This document shows, one piece after another, positions 1-7,058 of a stretch of 19,610 nucleotides of DNA; the stretch's first letter is position 1; every line of letters starts with the position of its first letter. The notes beneath the pieces were generated by a model, which saw only the letters and a list, made by a program, of their open reading frames with translations, had not been told where the DNA came from and searched no databases. The stretch spans positions 1-19,610 of the forward strand of contig JAIXZF010000192.1 in the NCBI GenBank assembly GCA_027489835.1, in the 5' to 3' direction. The translations under genes and the position numbers were made by a program. Source of the stretch: Hyphomicrobiales bacterium. GTDB taxonomy: Bacteria > Pseudomonadota > Alphaproteobacteria > Rhizobiales > Beijerinckiaceae.

Positions 1-149
1 TCGGTGAGCTGGGCCACGCGGCGCTCGGCCGGGATGTTGACCTTCTCGCAGATCTCCGAAGCGAACTTCGAGCCGATGCCGTGAATGTACTGAAGCGCGA
101 TGACGACGCGCTTGTTGGTCGGGATGTTGACACCCGCGATACGAGCCAT
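1..149 (-). CDS. rpsM: 30S ribosomal protein S13, 3' end cut by the window edge
   Basis: S13 sits in the head of the 30S subunit and contacts 23S rRNA and L5 through intersubunit bridges. Translating the minus strand from the ATG at 149-147 gives MARIAGVNIPTNKRVVIALQ, then YIHGIGSKFA, which is the classic S13 N-terminus with its helix-two-turn-helix region. About 49 codons are visible and the reading frame leaves the window at base 1. The start is supported by a GGAG six bases upstream of the ATG. It is the first gene of the alpha-type block (S13-S11-RpoA-L17 in most bacteria), separated from adk by 200 nt that hold a promoter candidate and a possible structured leader. Identity is clear even though only the first 40 percent or so is present. 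Confidence 0.96.
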   Translation of the reverse strand, partial: MARIAGVNIPTNKRVVIALQYIHGIGSKFASEICEKVNIPAERRVAQLT

Positions 150-193
150 GGCTCATCTCCATATGGGGCAGGCCGAAGCCGCCGGTTTCAAGG

Positions 194-238
194 TCTCCGC
201 GTCCGGTGGAGGCCGGCCCCTGCGGAGATCGTCCGGAC
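194..238 (-). promoter_or_regulatory. rpsM leader with two interleaved complementary arm pairs
   Basis: In the transcript, GTCCGG (238-233) can pair with CCGGAC (206-201), and TCTCCGC (228-222) can pair with GCGGAGA (200-194). The pairs are exact (6 and 7 bp) and interleaved (a-b-a'-b'). They must therefore be mutually exclusive stems or a pseudoknot. As spaced (4-nt and 0-nt connectors) both full stems could not easily form together, so alternative folds are likelier. In E. coli, S4 represses the alpha operon by binding a pseudoknot in the rpsM leader, so the location fits a regulatory leader. Function here is inference. Confidence 0.4.
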
Positions 239-294
239 AAAACCGACCCGATGCCGCAAGCGGCTGCCGTGTCGACCTGTCAGGATGATGGGTC

Positions 295-323
295 GCGTTA
301 GCTTGTCGCTGACCTCGTGTCAA
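295..323 (-). promoter_or_regulatory. Candidate sigma70 promoter for the rpsM (alpha) operon
   Basis: On the minus strand TTGACA (323-318) is followed after 17 bases by TAACGC (300-295). Read another way, TTGACAC-N14-GCTAACGC resembles the Caulobacter housekeeping consensus TTGACGS-N10-14-GCTANAWC. The -35 is a perfect match, the -10 is weak. It lies just after the adk stop codon, about 145-170 nt before the rpsM ATG, where E. coli has its alpha operon promoter. Confidence 0.55.
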
Positions 324-349
324 CACCAAACCGTCGCATGGTGCAAAGA

Positions 350-928
350 TCAGCCGAGCGCGGCCTCGATTGCCGCGGTCACGTCGTCGACCGGCTTCAT
401 GCCGTCGATCACGGTGAGCTGCCCGCGCTTGTCGTAATACGGGGCGACGACCGCGGTGTCGCGGTTATAGGCCTCGAGCCGGGTCTTGAAGACGTCCGGA
501 TCGTCGTCCTTCCGGACAGGCTGCCCCGCCGCCCTCGCCTCTTCGGCACGCTTGATGATGCGGTCGACAAGCTTGCTCTGGTCGACCCGGAGCTCGACCA
601 CGGCGCGCAGCTTCATCTGCTTCTCGCCGAGCATCGTGTCGAGCGCCACGGCCTGGGCCACGGTGCGCGGAAAGCCGTCGAGGATGAAACCCCTGGCGGC
701 ATCCGCCTCGTTGATGCGGTCGGAGATGATGCCGATGACGATCTCGTCGGAGACGAGCCCGCCCGCCTCCATCACAGCCTTGGCCTTGAGCCCGATCGGC
801 GTTCCCGCGGCGACCGCCGCACGCAGCATGTCCCCTGTGGAGAGCTGCGGAATGCCGTGCTTTGCGACCAATCGTGCCGCCTGCGTGCCCTTACCCGCCC
901 CCGGCGGACCCAGCAGGATCAATCTCAT
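350..928 (-). CDS. adk: Adenylate kinase, short (LID-reduced) form
   Basis: This cytoplasmic enzyme interconverts ATP + AMP and 2 ADP. The 192-residue product has the P-loop GPPGAGKGT (residues 7-15), the AMP-binding STGDMLR (30-36) and DGFPRT (84-89), and arginines in RIIKR (123-127) and KTRLEAY (148-154). The segment between about 123 and 150 is short and has no cysteines, so the long, sometimes zinc-binding LID domain of the roughly 214-aa E. coli type is missing. Short Adk is common in Rhizobiales. The ATG directly follows the secY TAG with no base between (TAGATG), which implies translational coupling. In alphaproteobacteria adk commonly follows secY in the spc cluster. No intrinsic terminator is visible after its stop. 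Confidence 0.97.
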   Translation of the reverse strand: MRLILLGPPGAGKGTQAARLVAKHGIPQLSTGDMLRAAVAAGTPIGLKAKAVMEAGGLVSDEIVIGIISDRINEADAARGFILDGFPRTVAQAVALDTMLGEKQMKLRAVVELRVDQSKLVDRIIKRAEEARAAGQPVRKDDDPDVFKTRLEAYNRDTAVVAPYYDKRGQLTVIDGMKPVDDVTAAIEAALG

Positions 929-2266
<1,338 letters not shown>

Positions 2267-2298
2267 GGCGCATCCCCTTGGAGCTGGTCGACAGGCAG

Positions 2299-2343
2299 AA
2301 AAACGGCGGCCCAGAGGGTTCGCGAAGAACCCCCGGCCGCCGT
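2299..2343 (-). terminator. Intrinsic terminator between rplO and secY
   Basis: On the minus strand ACGGCGGCC (2343-2335) pairs perfectly with GGCCGCCGT (2311-2303). Inside, GGGTTC (2332-2327) pairs with GAACCC (2321-2316) around a 5-nt loop, with a small asymmetric interior loop between the two stems. The outer stem is followed at once by five T residues (2303-2299). This is a textbook rho-independent signal, active only in the minus direction. It lies 28 nt after the rplO stop and 32 nt before the secY start, in the middle of the spc cluster. Confidence 0.85.
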
Positions 2344-2370
2344 CGCATTCATCTCATGTAGGCGCGGCGA

Positions 2371-2847
2371 TCACGCCTGTGAAGGAGCCGACAGGATCTT
2401 GACCGACCCGCCGGCCTTCTCGATGGCGTCGACGGCCGACTTGGACGCGCCGAACACCTCGAAGGCGAGCTTGGCCTTCAGTTCGCCGACGCCCAGGATC
2501 TTCACCCCGTCGCGCGGCTTGGAGCAGACGCCAGCGGCGACCAACGAGTCGATGGTCACAACAGTCCCTGCGGCGAGCTTTCCGGCGTCGATCGCCTCCT
2601 GCACACGGCCGAGGTTGACCTCGTTAAGGTCGCGCGCGAACACGGCATTGGAAAAGCCACGCTTGGGCAGGCGGCGATGCAACGGCATCTGGCCGCCCTC
2701 GAAGCCCTTCACGGCAACGCCTGCGCGCGCTTTCTGGCCCTTGACGCCGCGTCCGGCGGTCTTGCCCTTGCCGGAGCCGATGCCGCGTCCGACGCGCATC
2801 CTTTCCTTGGTGGCGCCGGGATTGTCACGAAGATCAGTGAGTTTCAT
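2371..2847 (-). CDS. rplO: 50S ribosomal protein L15
   Basis: L15 is a late-assembly 50S protein whose extended N-terminus threads into 23S rRNA. The 158-residue product opens with MKLTDLRDNPGATKERMRVG and the family signature GRGIGSGKGKTAGRGVKGQK, and continues with GFEGGQMPLHRRLPKRGF. E. coli L15 is 144 aa. I place the start at the ATG at 2847 because GAGGAG lies seven bases upstream of it. A GTG at 2862 would add five residues and overlap the rpmD stop, but it leaves that Shine-Dalgarno inside the gene. It follows rpmD with an 11-nt gap, and the intrinsic terminator at 2299-2343 comes next. Confidence 0.97.
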   Translation of the reverse strand: MKLTDLRDNPGATKERMRVGRGIGSGKGKTAGRGVKGQKARAGVAVKGFEGGQMPLHRRLPKRGFSNAVFARDLNEVNLGRVQEAIDAGKLAAGTVVTIDSLVAAGVCSKPRDGVKILGVGELKAKLAFEVFGASKSAVDAIEKAGGSVKILSAPSQA

Positions 2848-2858
2848 GGCAGTGCTCC

Positions 2859-3047
2859 TCACTTCGCGTCGACGATGCGCACGAGGTGCTTCACGCGTTC
2901 GATCATGCCGCGCACAGCGGGCGTGTCCTCGAGCGTGGAGCGACGGCGGATCTTGTTCAGGCCGAGGCCGACCAGCGTCTGACGCTGGGAAGCCTCGCGG
3001 CGGATGGGCGAGCCGATCTGCTCGACGATGATGGTCTTGTCAGCCAT
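2859..3047 (-). CDS. rpmD: 50S ribosomal protein L30
   Basis: L30 is a small 50S protein. The 62-residue product (E. coli 59) starts MADKTIIVEQIGSPIRREAS and carries the family core TLVGLGLNKIRRRSTLEDTP, ending near the C-terminus with MIERVKHLVRIVD. A GAGGAG six bases before the ATG at 3047 overlaps the rpsE stop codon, so the two genes are probably translationally coupled. The same frame stays open upstream to 3335, but that stretch lies in rpsE and has no L30 similarity. Confidence 0.96.
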   Translation of the reverse strand: MADKTIIVEQIGSPIRREASQRQTLVGLGLNKIRRRSTLEDTPAVRGMIERVKHLVRIVDAK

Positions 3048-3057
3048 TGACGCCTCC

Positions 3058-3621
3058 TCACGCATCGCTCTCGACGGCCGCAGCGTCCGCGTCGCGGCGA
3101 CGCGTCTGCAGCTGCGAGACCTTGAGGTTGCGGCGGGCGGCGACGGCGCGCGGGCTATCCTCGTTCTTGAGCGCCGAGAAGGTAGCGCGCACGAGGTTGT
3201 AGGGGTTGGACGAACCGAGCGACTTGGACACGACGTCCTGGATGCCGACCGTCTCGAACACGGCGCGCATCGGGCCGCCGGCGATGATGCCGGTGCCGGC
3301 CGGGGCGGCGCGCAGCACGACGCGGCCCGCGCCATGGCGGCCGACGACGTCGTGATGCAGCGTGCGGCCTTCCTTCAGCGGCACGCGGACGAGCGAGCGC
3401 TTGGCCGACTCGGTCGCCTTGCGGATCGCCTCGGGAACTTCGCGGGCCTTGCCGTGGCCGAAGCCGACGCGGCCCTTCTGGTCGCCGACGACGACGAGGG
3501 CGGCGAACGCCATGCGGCGGCCGCCCTTCACGGTCTTGGCGACGCGGTTGATGTGAACGAGGCGATCGACGAACTCGCTGTCGACCTTCTCGCCACGTTC
3601 GGAACGGGGTTCTCTAGCCAT
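3058..3621 (-). CDS. rpsE: 30S ribosomal protein S5
   Basis: S5 lies at the 30S mRNA entry and decoding region and affects fidelity. Spectinomycin-resistance changes map to its N-terminal loop. The 187-residue product is longer than E. coli S5 (167), with an extended charged N-terminus (1-15) and C-terminal tail (about 165-187). It has the dsRBD-like core VKGGRRMAFAALVVVGDQKG (31-50) and RVGFGHGKAREVPEA (51-65), then the C-terminal domain with GTGIIAGGPMRAVFE and SLGSSNPYNLVRAT. The spectinomycin-loop region VKGGRRM looks ordinary. The start has GAGG five bases upstream. The gap before it (145 nt) is unusually long for this operon and holds two stem-loops. Confidence 0.97.
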   Translation of the reverse strand: MAREPRSERGEKVDSEFVDRLVHINRVAKTVKGGRRMAFAALVVVGDQKGRVGFGHGKAREVPEAIRKATESAKRSLVRVPLKEGRTLHHDVVGRHGAGRVVLRAAPAGTGIIAGGPMRAVFETVGIQDVVSKSLGSSNPYNLVRATFSALKNEDSPRAVAARRNLKVSQLQTRRRDADAAAVESDA

Positions 3622-3638
3622 CTTGTCCTCTTACTTGC

Positions 3639-3663
3639 GCGGGTCGCGCACAATCGCGCCCGC
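3639..3663 (-). promoter_or_regulatory. GC-rich stem-loop just upstream of rpsE
   Basis: On the transcribed strand GCGGG-CGCG (3663-3655) pairs with CGCG-A-CCCGC (3648-3639). This gives 9 bp with one bulged A and a 6-nt loop. It ends about 18 nt before the rpsE ATG and just before its ribosome binding site. No T-tract follows, so it is not an intrinsic terminator. It could limit ribosome access or be a protein-binding site; that role is inference. Confidence 0.45.
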
Positions 3664-3680
3664 TCGCTTGAGCAGCGCCC

Positions 3681-3721
3681 TAAAGACAGATGCTTCCAGG
3701 CGGTGTCAACCTGAAAGCATC
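3681..3721 (-). promoter_or_regulatory. 12-bp dyad carrying TTGACA in its loop, rplR-rpsE gap
   Basis: GATGCTTTCAGG (3721-3710) faces CCTGGAAGCATC (3700-3689). The arms are complementary over 12 bp with one G-U wobble, around a 9-nt loop. The loop contains a perfect TTGACA (3709-3704), and TCTTTA (3686-3681) lies 17 bases downstream as a very poor -10. Read as RNA, the stem is followed by TGTCTTTAG, a mediocre U-rich run. It could therefore be a weak terminator or attenuator, a promoter with an overlapping operator, or an RNA-level regulatory site. The sequence shows the dyad clearly but not which role applies. Confidence 0.5.
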
Positions 3722-3766
3722 GCCGAAGGGATGGAATGCCGGGAGCGACGCGCGCGCCCGGACCTG

Positions 3767-4126
3767 TCAGAAATCGAGGCCGCCTTCGCGGGCCGCCTCG
3801 GCCAGCGCCTTGACGCGGCCGTGGTAGATGTAGGCACCGCGGTCGAACACCACATGGGTGACGCCCGCCTTCACCGCGCGCTCGGCGATCGCCTTGCCGA
3901 TGGCGGAGGCCGCCTCGACATTCGCGCCCGACTTGATGGCGCCCTTGAGGTCCGCCTCGAGCGAGGACGCGGCGACAAGCGTCACGCCCTTCTCGTCGTC
4001 GATGATCTGCGCGTAGATCTGCTTGTTCGTGCGATGCACGGACAGGCGCGGGCGGCCGTTGGCGGCTGCCTTGATGGCGCGGCGGACGCGCGCCTTGCGG
4101 CGCTCCGTGGGATTGAGCTTGGTCAT
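3767..4126 (-). CDS. rplR: 50S ribosomal protein L18
   Basis: L18 binds 5S rRNA with L5 and L25 and helps dock it on the 50S central protuberance. The 119-residue product (E. coli 117) begins MTKLNPTERRKARVRRAIKA, a basic RNA-binding tail. It continues with RPRLSVHRTNKQIYAQIIDD (25-44) and ends with AYIYHGRVKALAEAAREGGL before DF, which is the conserved L18 end. AAGGA upstream of the ATG overlaps the rplF stop. The open frame continues 5' into rplF, but L18 similarity starts only at this ATG. The 145-nt stretch downstream, before rpsE, is atypical. Confidence 0.97.
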   Translation of the reverse strand: MTKLNPTERRKARVRRAIKAAANGRPRLSVHRTNKQIYAQIIDDEKGVTLVAASSLEADLKGAIKSGANVEAASAIGKAIAERAVKAGVTHVVFDRGAYIYHGRVKALAEAAREGGLDF

Positions 4127-4137
4127 CTGCCGCGTCC

Positions 4138-4671
4138 TTACTTCTTCTTGCCTTCCTTGCGGAAGATGAACTCGCCGGCATACTTGACGCCCTTGCCCTT
4201 GTAGGGCTCGGGGCCGCGATACTCGCGAATTTCGGCGGCGATCTGGCCGACCTTCTGCTTGTCGATCCCGGTGACGATGATCTCCGTCGGCTTGGGCGTC
4301 GCGATCGCGATGCCGGCCGGGATCTCGTAGTCGATGTCGTGGGAGTAGCCCAGCGACAGCTTCAGGATCTTGCCCTGGACGGCGGCCTTGTAGCCGACGC
4401 CGGTGATCTCGAGCTTCTTCTCGAAGCCCTTCGACACGCCAACGATCAGGTTCGCGACCTGGGCGCGGGACATGCCCCACATCGCCCGGGAGCGGTTGTC
4501 CTGCCCCTTGGGCGTGACGGTGATGGAGCCGTTGTCCATGGCGAGGACGACTTCCTCGGGCGCGCTGAACGACAGCTCGCCCTTGGCGCCCTTGACCTGG
4601 ACCTTCTGGCCGGAGACCGAGGCGGTGACGCCTGCGGGAACCGGCACGGGTTTCTTGCCTACGCGAGACAT
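4138..4671 (-). CDS. rplF: 50S ribosomal protein L6
   Basis: L6 lies near the sarcin-ricin loop and the factor-binding site of the 50S subunit. At 177 residues it matches the E. coli length. Two tandem alpha/beta repeats are recognisable: the N-terminal half with MSRVGKKPVPVPAGVTASVS, and the C-terminal half with the L6 signature REYRGPEPYKGKGVKYAGE near the end. The start at 4671 follows GGGAG and AGGAA stretches. The frame runs open back to 4740 inside rpsH, but that part is not L6-like. The gap to rpsH is 16 nt and to rplR 11 nt. Confidence 0.97.
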   Translation of the reverse strand: MSRVGKKPVPVPAGVTASVSGQKVQVKGAKGELSFSAPEEVVLAMDNGSITVTPKGQDNRSRAMWGMSRAQVANLIVGVSKGFEKKLEITGVGYKAAVQGKILKLSLGYSHDIDYEIPAGIAIATPKPTEIIVTGIDKQKVGQIAAEIREYRGPEPYKGKGVKYAGEFIFRKEGKKK

Positions 4672-4687
4672 GTTTCCTGTTCTCCCG

Positions 4688-5086
4688 TCAGAAGATCTTG
4701 CAGAGCACTTCGCCGCCGACATTCTGCTCGCGCGCTGCATGATCGGCCATCACGCCCTTGGGCGTCGAGATGATCGTCACGCCGAGGCCATCGGCGACGC
4801 GGGGCATGGTGTCGACGGAGGCGTAGACCCGACGGCCCGGCTTGGACACGCGCTCGATGGAGCGGATGACCGGCTGGCCCTCGTAGTACTTCAGCTCGAT
4901 GTCGAACTCCGAGCGGCCATCGCCGAACTCGGTCTGGGAAAAGCCGCGGATATAGCCCTCGGCCTTGAGCACCTCGAGAACGCGGCCGCGCAGCTTGGAG
5001 CCGGGCGTGGTCACCCGGGACTTGCGGCGCATCTGCGCGTTGCGGATGCGGGTGAGCATATCGCCCAACGGATCGATGATCGTCAT
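4688..5086 (-). CDS. rpsH: 30S ribosomal protein S8
   Basis: S8 is a primary binder of helix 21 of 16S rRNA and is needed for assembly of the 30S central domain. In E. coli it also represses the spc operon at the rplX-rplE junction. The 132-residue product starts MTIIDPLGDMLTRIRNAQMR and has the C-terminal S8 signature GLGVTIISTPKGVMADHAAR followed by GGEVLCKIF. A very strong GAGGAGG lies seven bases before the ATG. The gap to rpsN is 13 nt. Confidence 0.98.
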   Translation of the reverse strand: MTIIDPLGDMLTRIRNAQMRRKSRVTTPGSKLRGRVLEVLKAEGYIRGFSQTEFGDGRSEFDIELKYYEGQPVIRSIERVSKPGRRVYASVDTMPRVADGLGVTIISTPKGVMADHAAREQNVGGEVLCKIF

Positions 5087-5099
5087 GGGTTGGTCCTCC

Positions 5100-5405
5100 T
5101 CACCAGCTCGACTTCACAAGGCCCGGAACCAGGCCCTTGTTGCCGAGCTCGCGCAGCGCGATGCGGCTCATCTTCAGCTTGCGGTAGACGGCGCGCGAAC
5201 GCCCCGAAACCTCGCACCGGTTGCGGATGCGGATCTTGCTGCCGTTGCGCGGCAGCGCCGCGAGCTTGAGGCGAGCCTCGAAGCGCTCGTCCATCGCCTT
5301 GCCCTCGTCGTTGGCGACCGCGAGCAGGCGCGCGCGACGGCCGGCGAACTTCTTGACGAGGCGCTGGCGGCGCTTGTTGTTTTCGATGGAGCTCTTTTTA
5401 GCCAT
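5100..5405 (-). CDS. rpsN: 30S ribosomal protein S14, zinc-free form
   Basis: S14 packs with S3 and S10 in the 30S head. The 101-residue product is the long, zinc-independent (C-minus) type. It starts MAKKSSIENNKRRQRLVKKF, has only one cysteine (C64 in RNRCEVSGRSRAVYRK), and lacks the CxxC pairs of the short zinc type. The C-terminus is KMSRIALRELGNKGLVPGLV followed by KSSW, standard for proteobacteria. CAGGAG lies six bases before the ATG. It is preceded by a 36-nt gap after rplE in which I see no structure. Confidence 0.98.
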   Translation of the reverse strand: MAKKSSIENNKRRQRLVKKFAGRRARLLAVANDEGKAMDERFEARLKLAALPRNGSKIRIRNRCEVSGRSRAVYRKLKMSRIALRELGNKGLVPGLVKSSW

Positions 5406-5441
5406 CGTGATCTCCTGGTTGCCGGGTTTGAGCCCCGAGGC

Positions 5442-5999
5442 TCACTGCCGGAACGGGAAGTTGAACAGCTTCAGAAGCGCGCGGGCTTCCTCATCCGTCT
5501 TGGCGGTCGTGCAGACGATCACATCCATGCCCCAGACCTGATCGACCTTGTCGTAGGCGATCTCGGGGAAAACGATGTGCTCCTTGATGCCGAGCGCGAA
5601 ATTGCCGCGCCCGTCGAAGGATTTCGGGTTCAAGCCGCGAAAGTCACGCACGCGCGGCAGCGCGATGGTGATCAGGCGGTCGACGAACTCGTACATGCGC
5701 TGCTTGCGCAGCGTGACCTTGGCGCCGATCGCGAGGTTCTCGCGCAGCTTGAAGCCGGCGATCGCATTGCGGGCCTTGGTCACCACCGGCCGCTGGCCGG
5801 AGATGAGCGCGAGATCGGCTGCGGCGGTGTCGACCTTCTTGCGGTCGGCCGTGCCTTCGCCCACGCCCATGTTGAGGACGACTTTCTCGATAGCCGGCAC
5901 CTCGAGCGCGTTCTTGTAGCCGAACTGCTCGATCATCGCGGGGCGCACCACCTCATCGTAGTGCTTGCGCATCCGCGGGGTGTATTGAAGCTCAGCCAT
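5442..5999 (-). CDS. rplE: 50S ribosomal protein L5
   Basis: L5 carries 5S rRNA into the central protuberance and forms a bridge to S13. The 185-residue product (E. coli 179) has the N-terminal block YTPRMRKHYDEVVRPAMIEQ, the signature PAIEKVVLNMGVGEG (35-49) and the RGLNPKSFDGRGNFALGIKE region, ending in WGMDVIVCTTAKTDEEARAL. The ATG lies inside the last codons of rplX, so the two genes overlap by 8 nt. The ribosome binding site (GGGGGA) therefore lies in rplX coding sequence. This leaves no intergenic space for the S8 operator that E. coli has here. Confidence 0.98.
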   Translation of the reverse strand: MAELQYTPRMRKHYDEVVRPAMIEQFGYKNALEVPAIEKVVLNMGVGEGTADRKKVDTAAADLALISGQRPVVTKARNAIAGFKLRENLAIGAKVTLRKQRMYEFVDRLITIALPRVRDFRGLNPKSFDGRGNFALGIKEHIVFPEIAYDKVDQVWGMDVIVCTTAKTDEEARALLKLFNFPFRQ

Positions 6000-6309
6000 C
6001 GATCAGGTCCCCCGAACGCTTGGCGAAACGGACCTTGCGGCCGTCCTCGAGAATCTTGAAACCCACGCGGGACGGCTTGCCATCCTTGGGGTCGGCGATC
6101 TGAAGGTTGCTGAGCTGGATCGCAGCCTCCTTCGACACGATGCCGCCTTCCGACTGCATCGAAGCCTTGGTGTGGCGCTTGACGAGGTTGATGCCCCGCA
6201 CGACGGCACGGCCCTCGGTGGGGCTCACCTTGAGCACCTCGCCAGACTTGCCCTTGTCGCGGCCGGTGATGACGACGACCTTGTCGCCCTTCTTGATCTT
6301 AGCGGCCAT
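5992..6309 (-). CDS. rplX: 50S ribosomal protein L24
   Basis: L24 initiates 50S assembly by binding the 5' domain of 23S rRNA. The 105-residue product (E. coli 104) starts MAAKIKKGDKVVVITGRDKG with the KOW motif (about 6-35). It continues with VRGINLVKRHTKAS and ends GRKVRFAKRSGDLIDG. The start ATG shares one base with the rplN stop (TGATG), and GGAGG lies seven bases upstream. The frame is open further 5' into rplN, but the L24 N-terminus fixes the start at 6309. The 3' end overlaps rplE by 8 nt. Confidence 0.97.
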   Translation of the reverse strand: MAAKIKKGDKVVVITGRDKGKSGEVLKVSPTEGRAVVRGINLVKRHTKASMQSEGGIVSKEAAIQLSNLQIADPKDGKPSRVGFKILEDGRKVRFAKRSGDLIDG

Positions 6310-6677
6310 CAGAGCACCTCCGGCGCCAGGCTGATGATTTTCATGTGGTTCTTGCCCCGGAGCTCGCGCGGCACGGGCCCGAAGATACGGGTGCCGATGG
6401 GCTCCTTCTGATTGTTGATCAGAACCGCGGCGTTCTTGTCGAAGCGGATGACCGAGCCATCCGTGCGGTGAACGTCCTTGGCGGTGCGAACGACGACCGC
6501 CTTCATGACGTCGCCCTTCTTCACGCGCCCGCGCGGGATCGCTTCCTTGATGGAAACGACGATGATGTCGCCGACGCCAGCGTATTTGCGCTTGGAGCCG
6601 CCGAGGACCTTGATGCACATCACGCGACGCGCGCCGGAATTGTCCGCCACATCGAGATTGGTTTGCACCTGGATCAT
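6309..6677 (-). CDS. rplN: 50S ribosomal protein L14
   Basis: L14 lies at the subunit interface near EF-G and EF-Tu. It forms intersubunit bridges and is the target of the silencing factor RsfS. The 122-residue product (E. coli 123) begins MIQVQTNLDVADNSGARRVM and carries the L14 signature region GSKRKYAGVGDIIVVSIKEA. It ends NHMKIISLAPEVL. It is the first gene of the spc-type block and follows a 128-nt structured gap after rpsQ. AAAGGA lies a little far, about nine bases, before the ATG. Confidence 0.98.
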   Translation of the reverse strand: MIQVQTNLDVADNSGARRVMCIKVLGGSKRKYAGVGDIIVVSIKEAIPRGRVKKGDVMKAVVVRTAKDVHRTDGSVIRFDKNAAVLINNQKEPIGTRIFGPVPRELRGKNHMKIISLAPEVL

Positions 6678-6709
6678 GGCCGTGATCCTTTCTGTCTATC
6701 AGACCGGTT

Positions 6710-6727
6710 TCCGAACTTGCGTCCGGA
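6710..6727 (-). promoter_or_regulatory. GCAA-tetraloop hairpin in the rpsQ-rplN gap
   Basis: In the transcript TCCGGAC (6727-6721) pairs with GTTCGGA (6716-6710), 7 bp with one G-U pair, closing a GCAA (GNRA) loop. A small second hairpin, GTCT-GAT-AGAC, lies just downstream before the rplN ribosome binding site. No T-tract follows either, so this is not an intrinsic terminator. It sits at the S10/spc boundary, where E. coli has its spc promoter. A role in translation control or RNA processing is inference. Confidence 0.5.
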
Positions 6728-6754
6728 CTACGACTGTCGGGAGCTTCATGGGAT

Positions 6755-6777
6755 GGCGCGTGGATTCACCGCGCGCC
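6755..6777 (-). promoter_or_regulatory. Stem-loop just after rpsQ
   Basis: GGCGCG (6777-6772) pairs with CGCGCC (6760-6755) on the transcribed strand, or in a shifted register GCGC-[G]-GTG with CAC-GCGC around AATC. It begins about 28 nt after the rpsQ stop. The following bases (ATCCCATGAAG) are not T-rich, so it is at most a Rho-dependent or processing-type 3' structure for the S10 block. I could not find a convincing promoter in the remaining gap. Confidence 0.4.
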
Positions 6778-6805
6778 TGAAGGCCCCCAGCCAAACGAAC
6801 GGAGA

Positions 6806-7048
6806 TCACGCCTTCGGCGCGTTCTCCAGCACAACCCAGCGCTTCAGCTTGGAGATCGGCGCGGATTCTTCGATCCACACGATATCTCCCGCCTTGAAGC
6901 GGCTGGCTTCGTCATGCGCGTGGTAGTTCTTCGACCGCCGCACCGTCTTCTTGAGAAGCGGATGCGTGAAGCGGCGTTCCACCTTCACCACGAGCGTCTT
7001 TTCCTGCTTGTCGCTGACCACGACGCCCTGGAGGACACGTTTTGGCAT
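6806..7048 (-). CDS. rpsQ: 30S ribosomal protein S17
   Basis: S17 is an OB-fold protein that binds the 5' domain of 16S rRNA early in assembly. The 80-residue product (E. coli 84) starts MPKRVLQGVVVSDKQEKTLV, then VKVERRFTHPLLKKTVRRSK and the family signature GDIVWIEESAPISKLKRW. TAAGGAGAG precedes the ATG and includes the end of rpmC. It closes the S10-type block, as in E. coli. Confidence 0.97.
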   Translation of the reverse strand: MPKRVLQGVVVSDKQEKTLVVKVERRFTHPLLKKTVRRSKNYHAHDEASRFKAGDIVWIEESAPISKLKRWVVLENAPKA

Positions 7049-7058
7049 AACTCTCTCC

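Noticed and set aside
244..295. CGACCC/GGGTCG pairing followed by GTTTTG as a terminator after adk
   Set aside because: The arms are 40 nt apart, the stem is 6 bp, and one arm lies at the expected transcription start of rpsM. It is too weak to call.
324..343. CACCA/TGGTG dyad next to the rpsM promoter -35 as a possible operator
   Set aside because: Only 5 bp with a 10-nt loop, which is expected by chance in GC-rich sequence. There is no second copy nearby.
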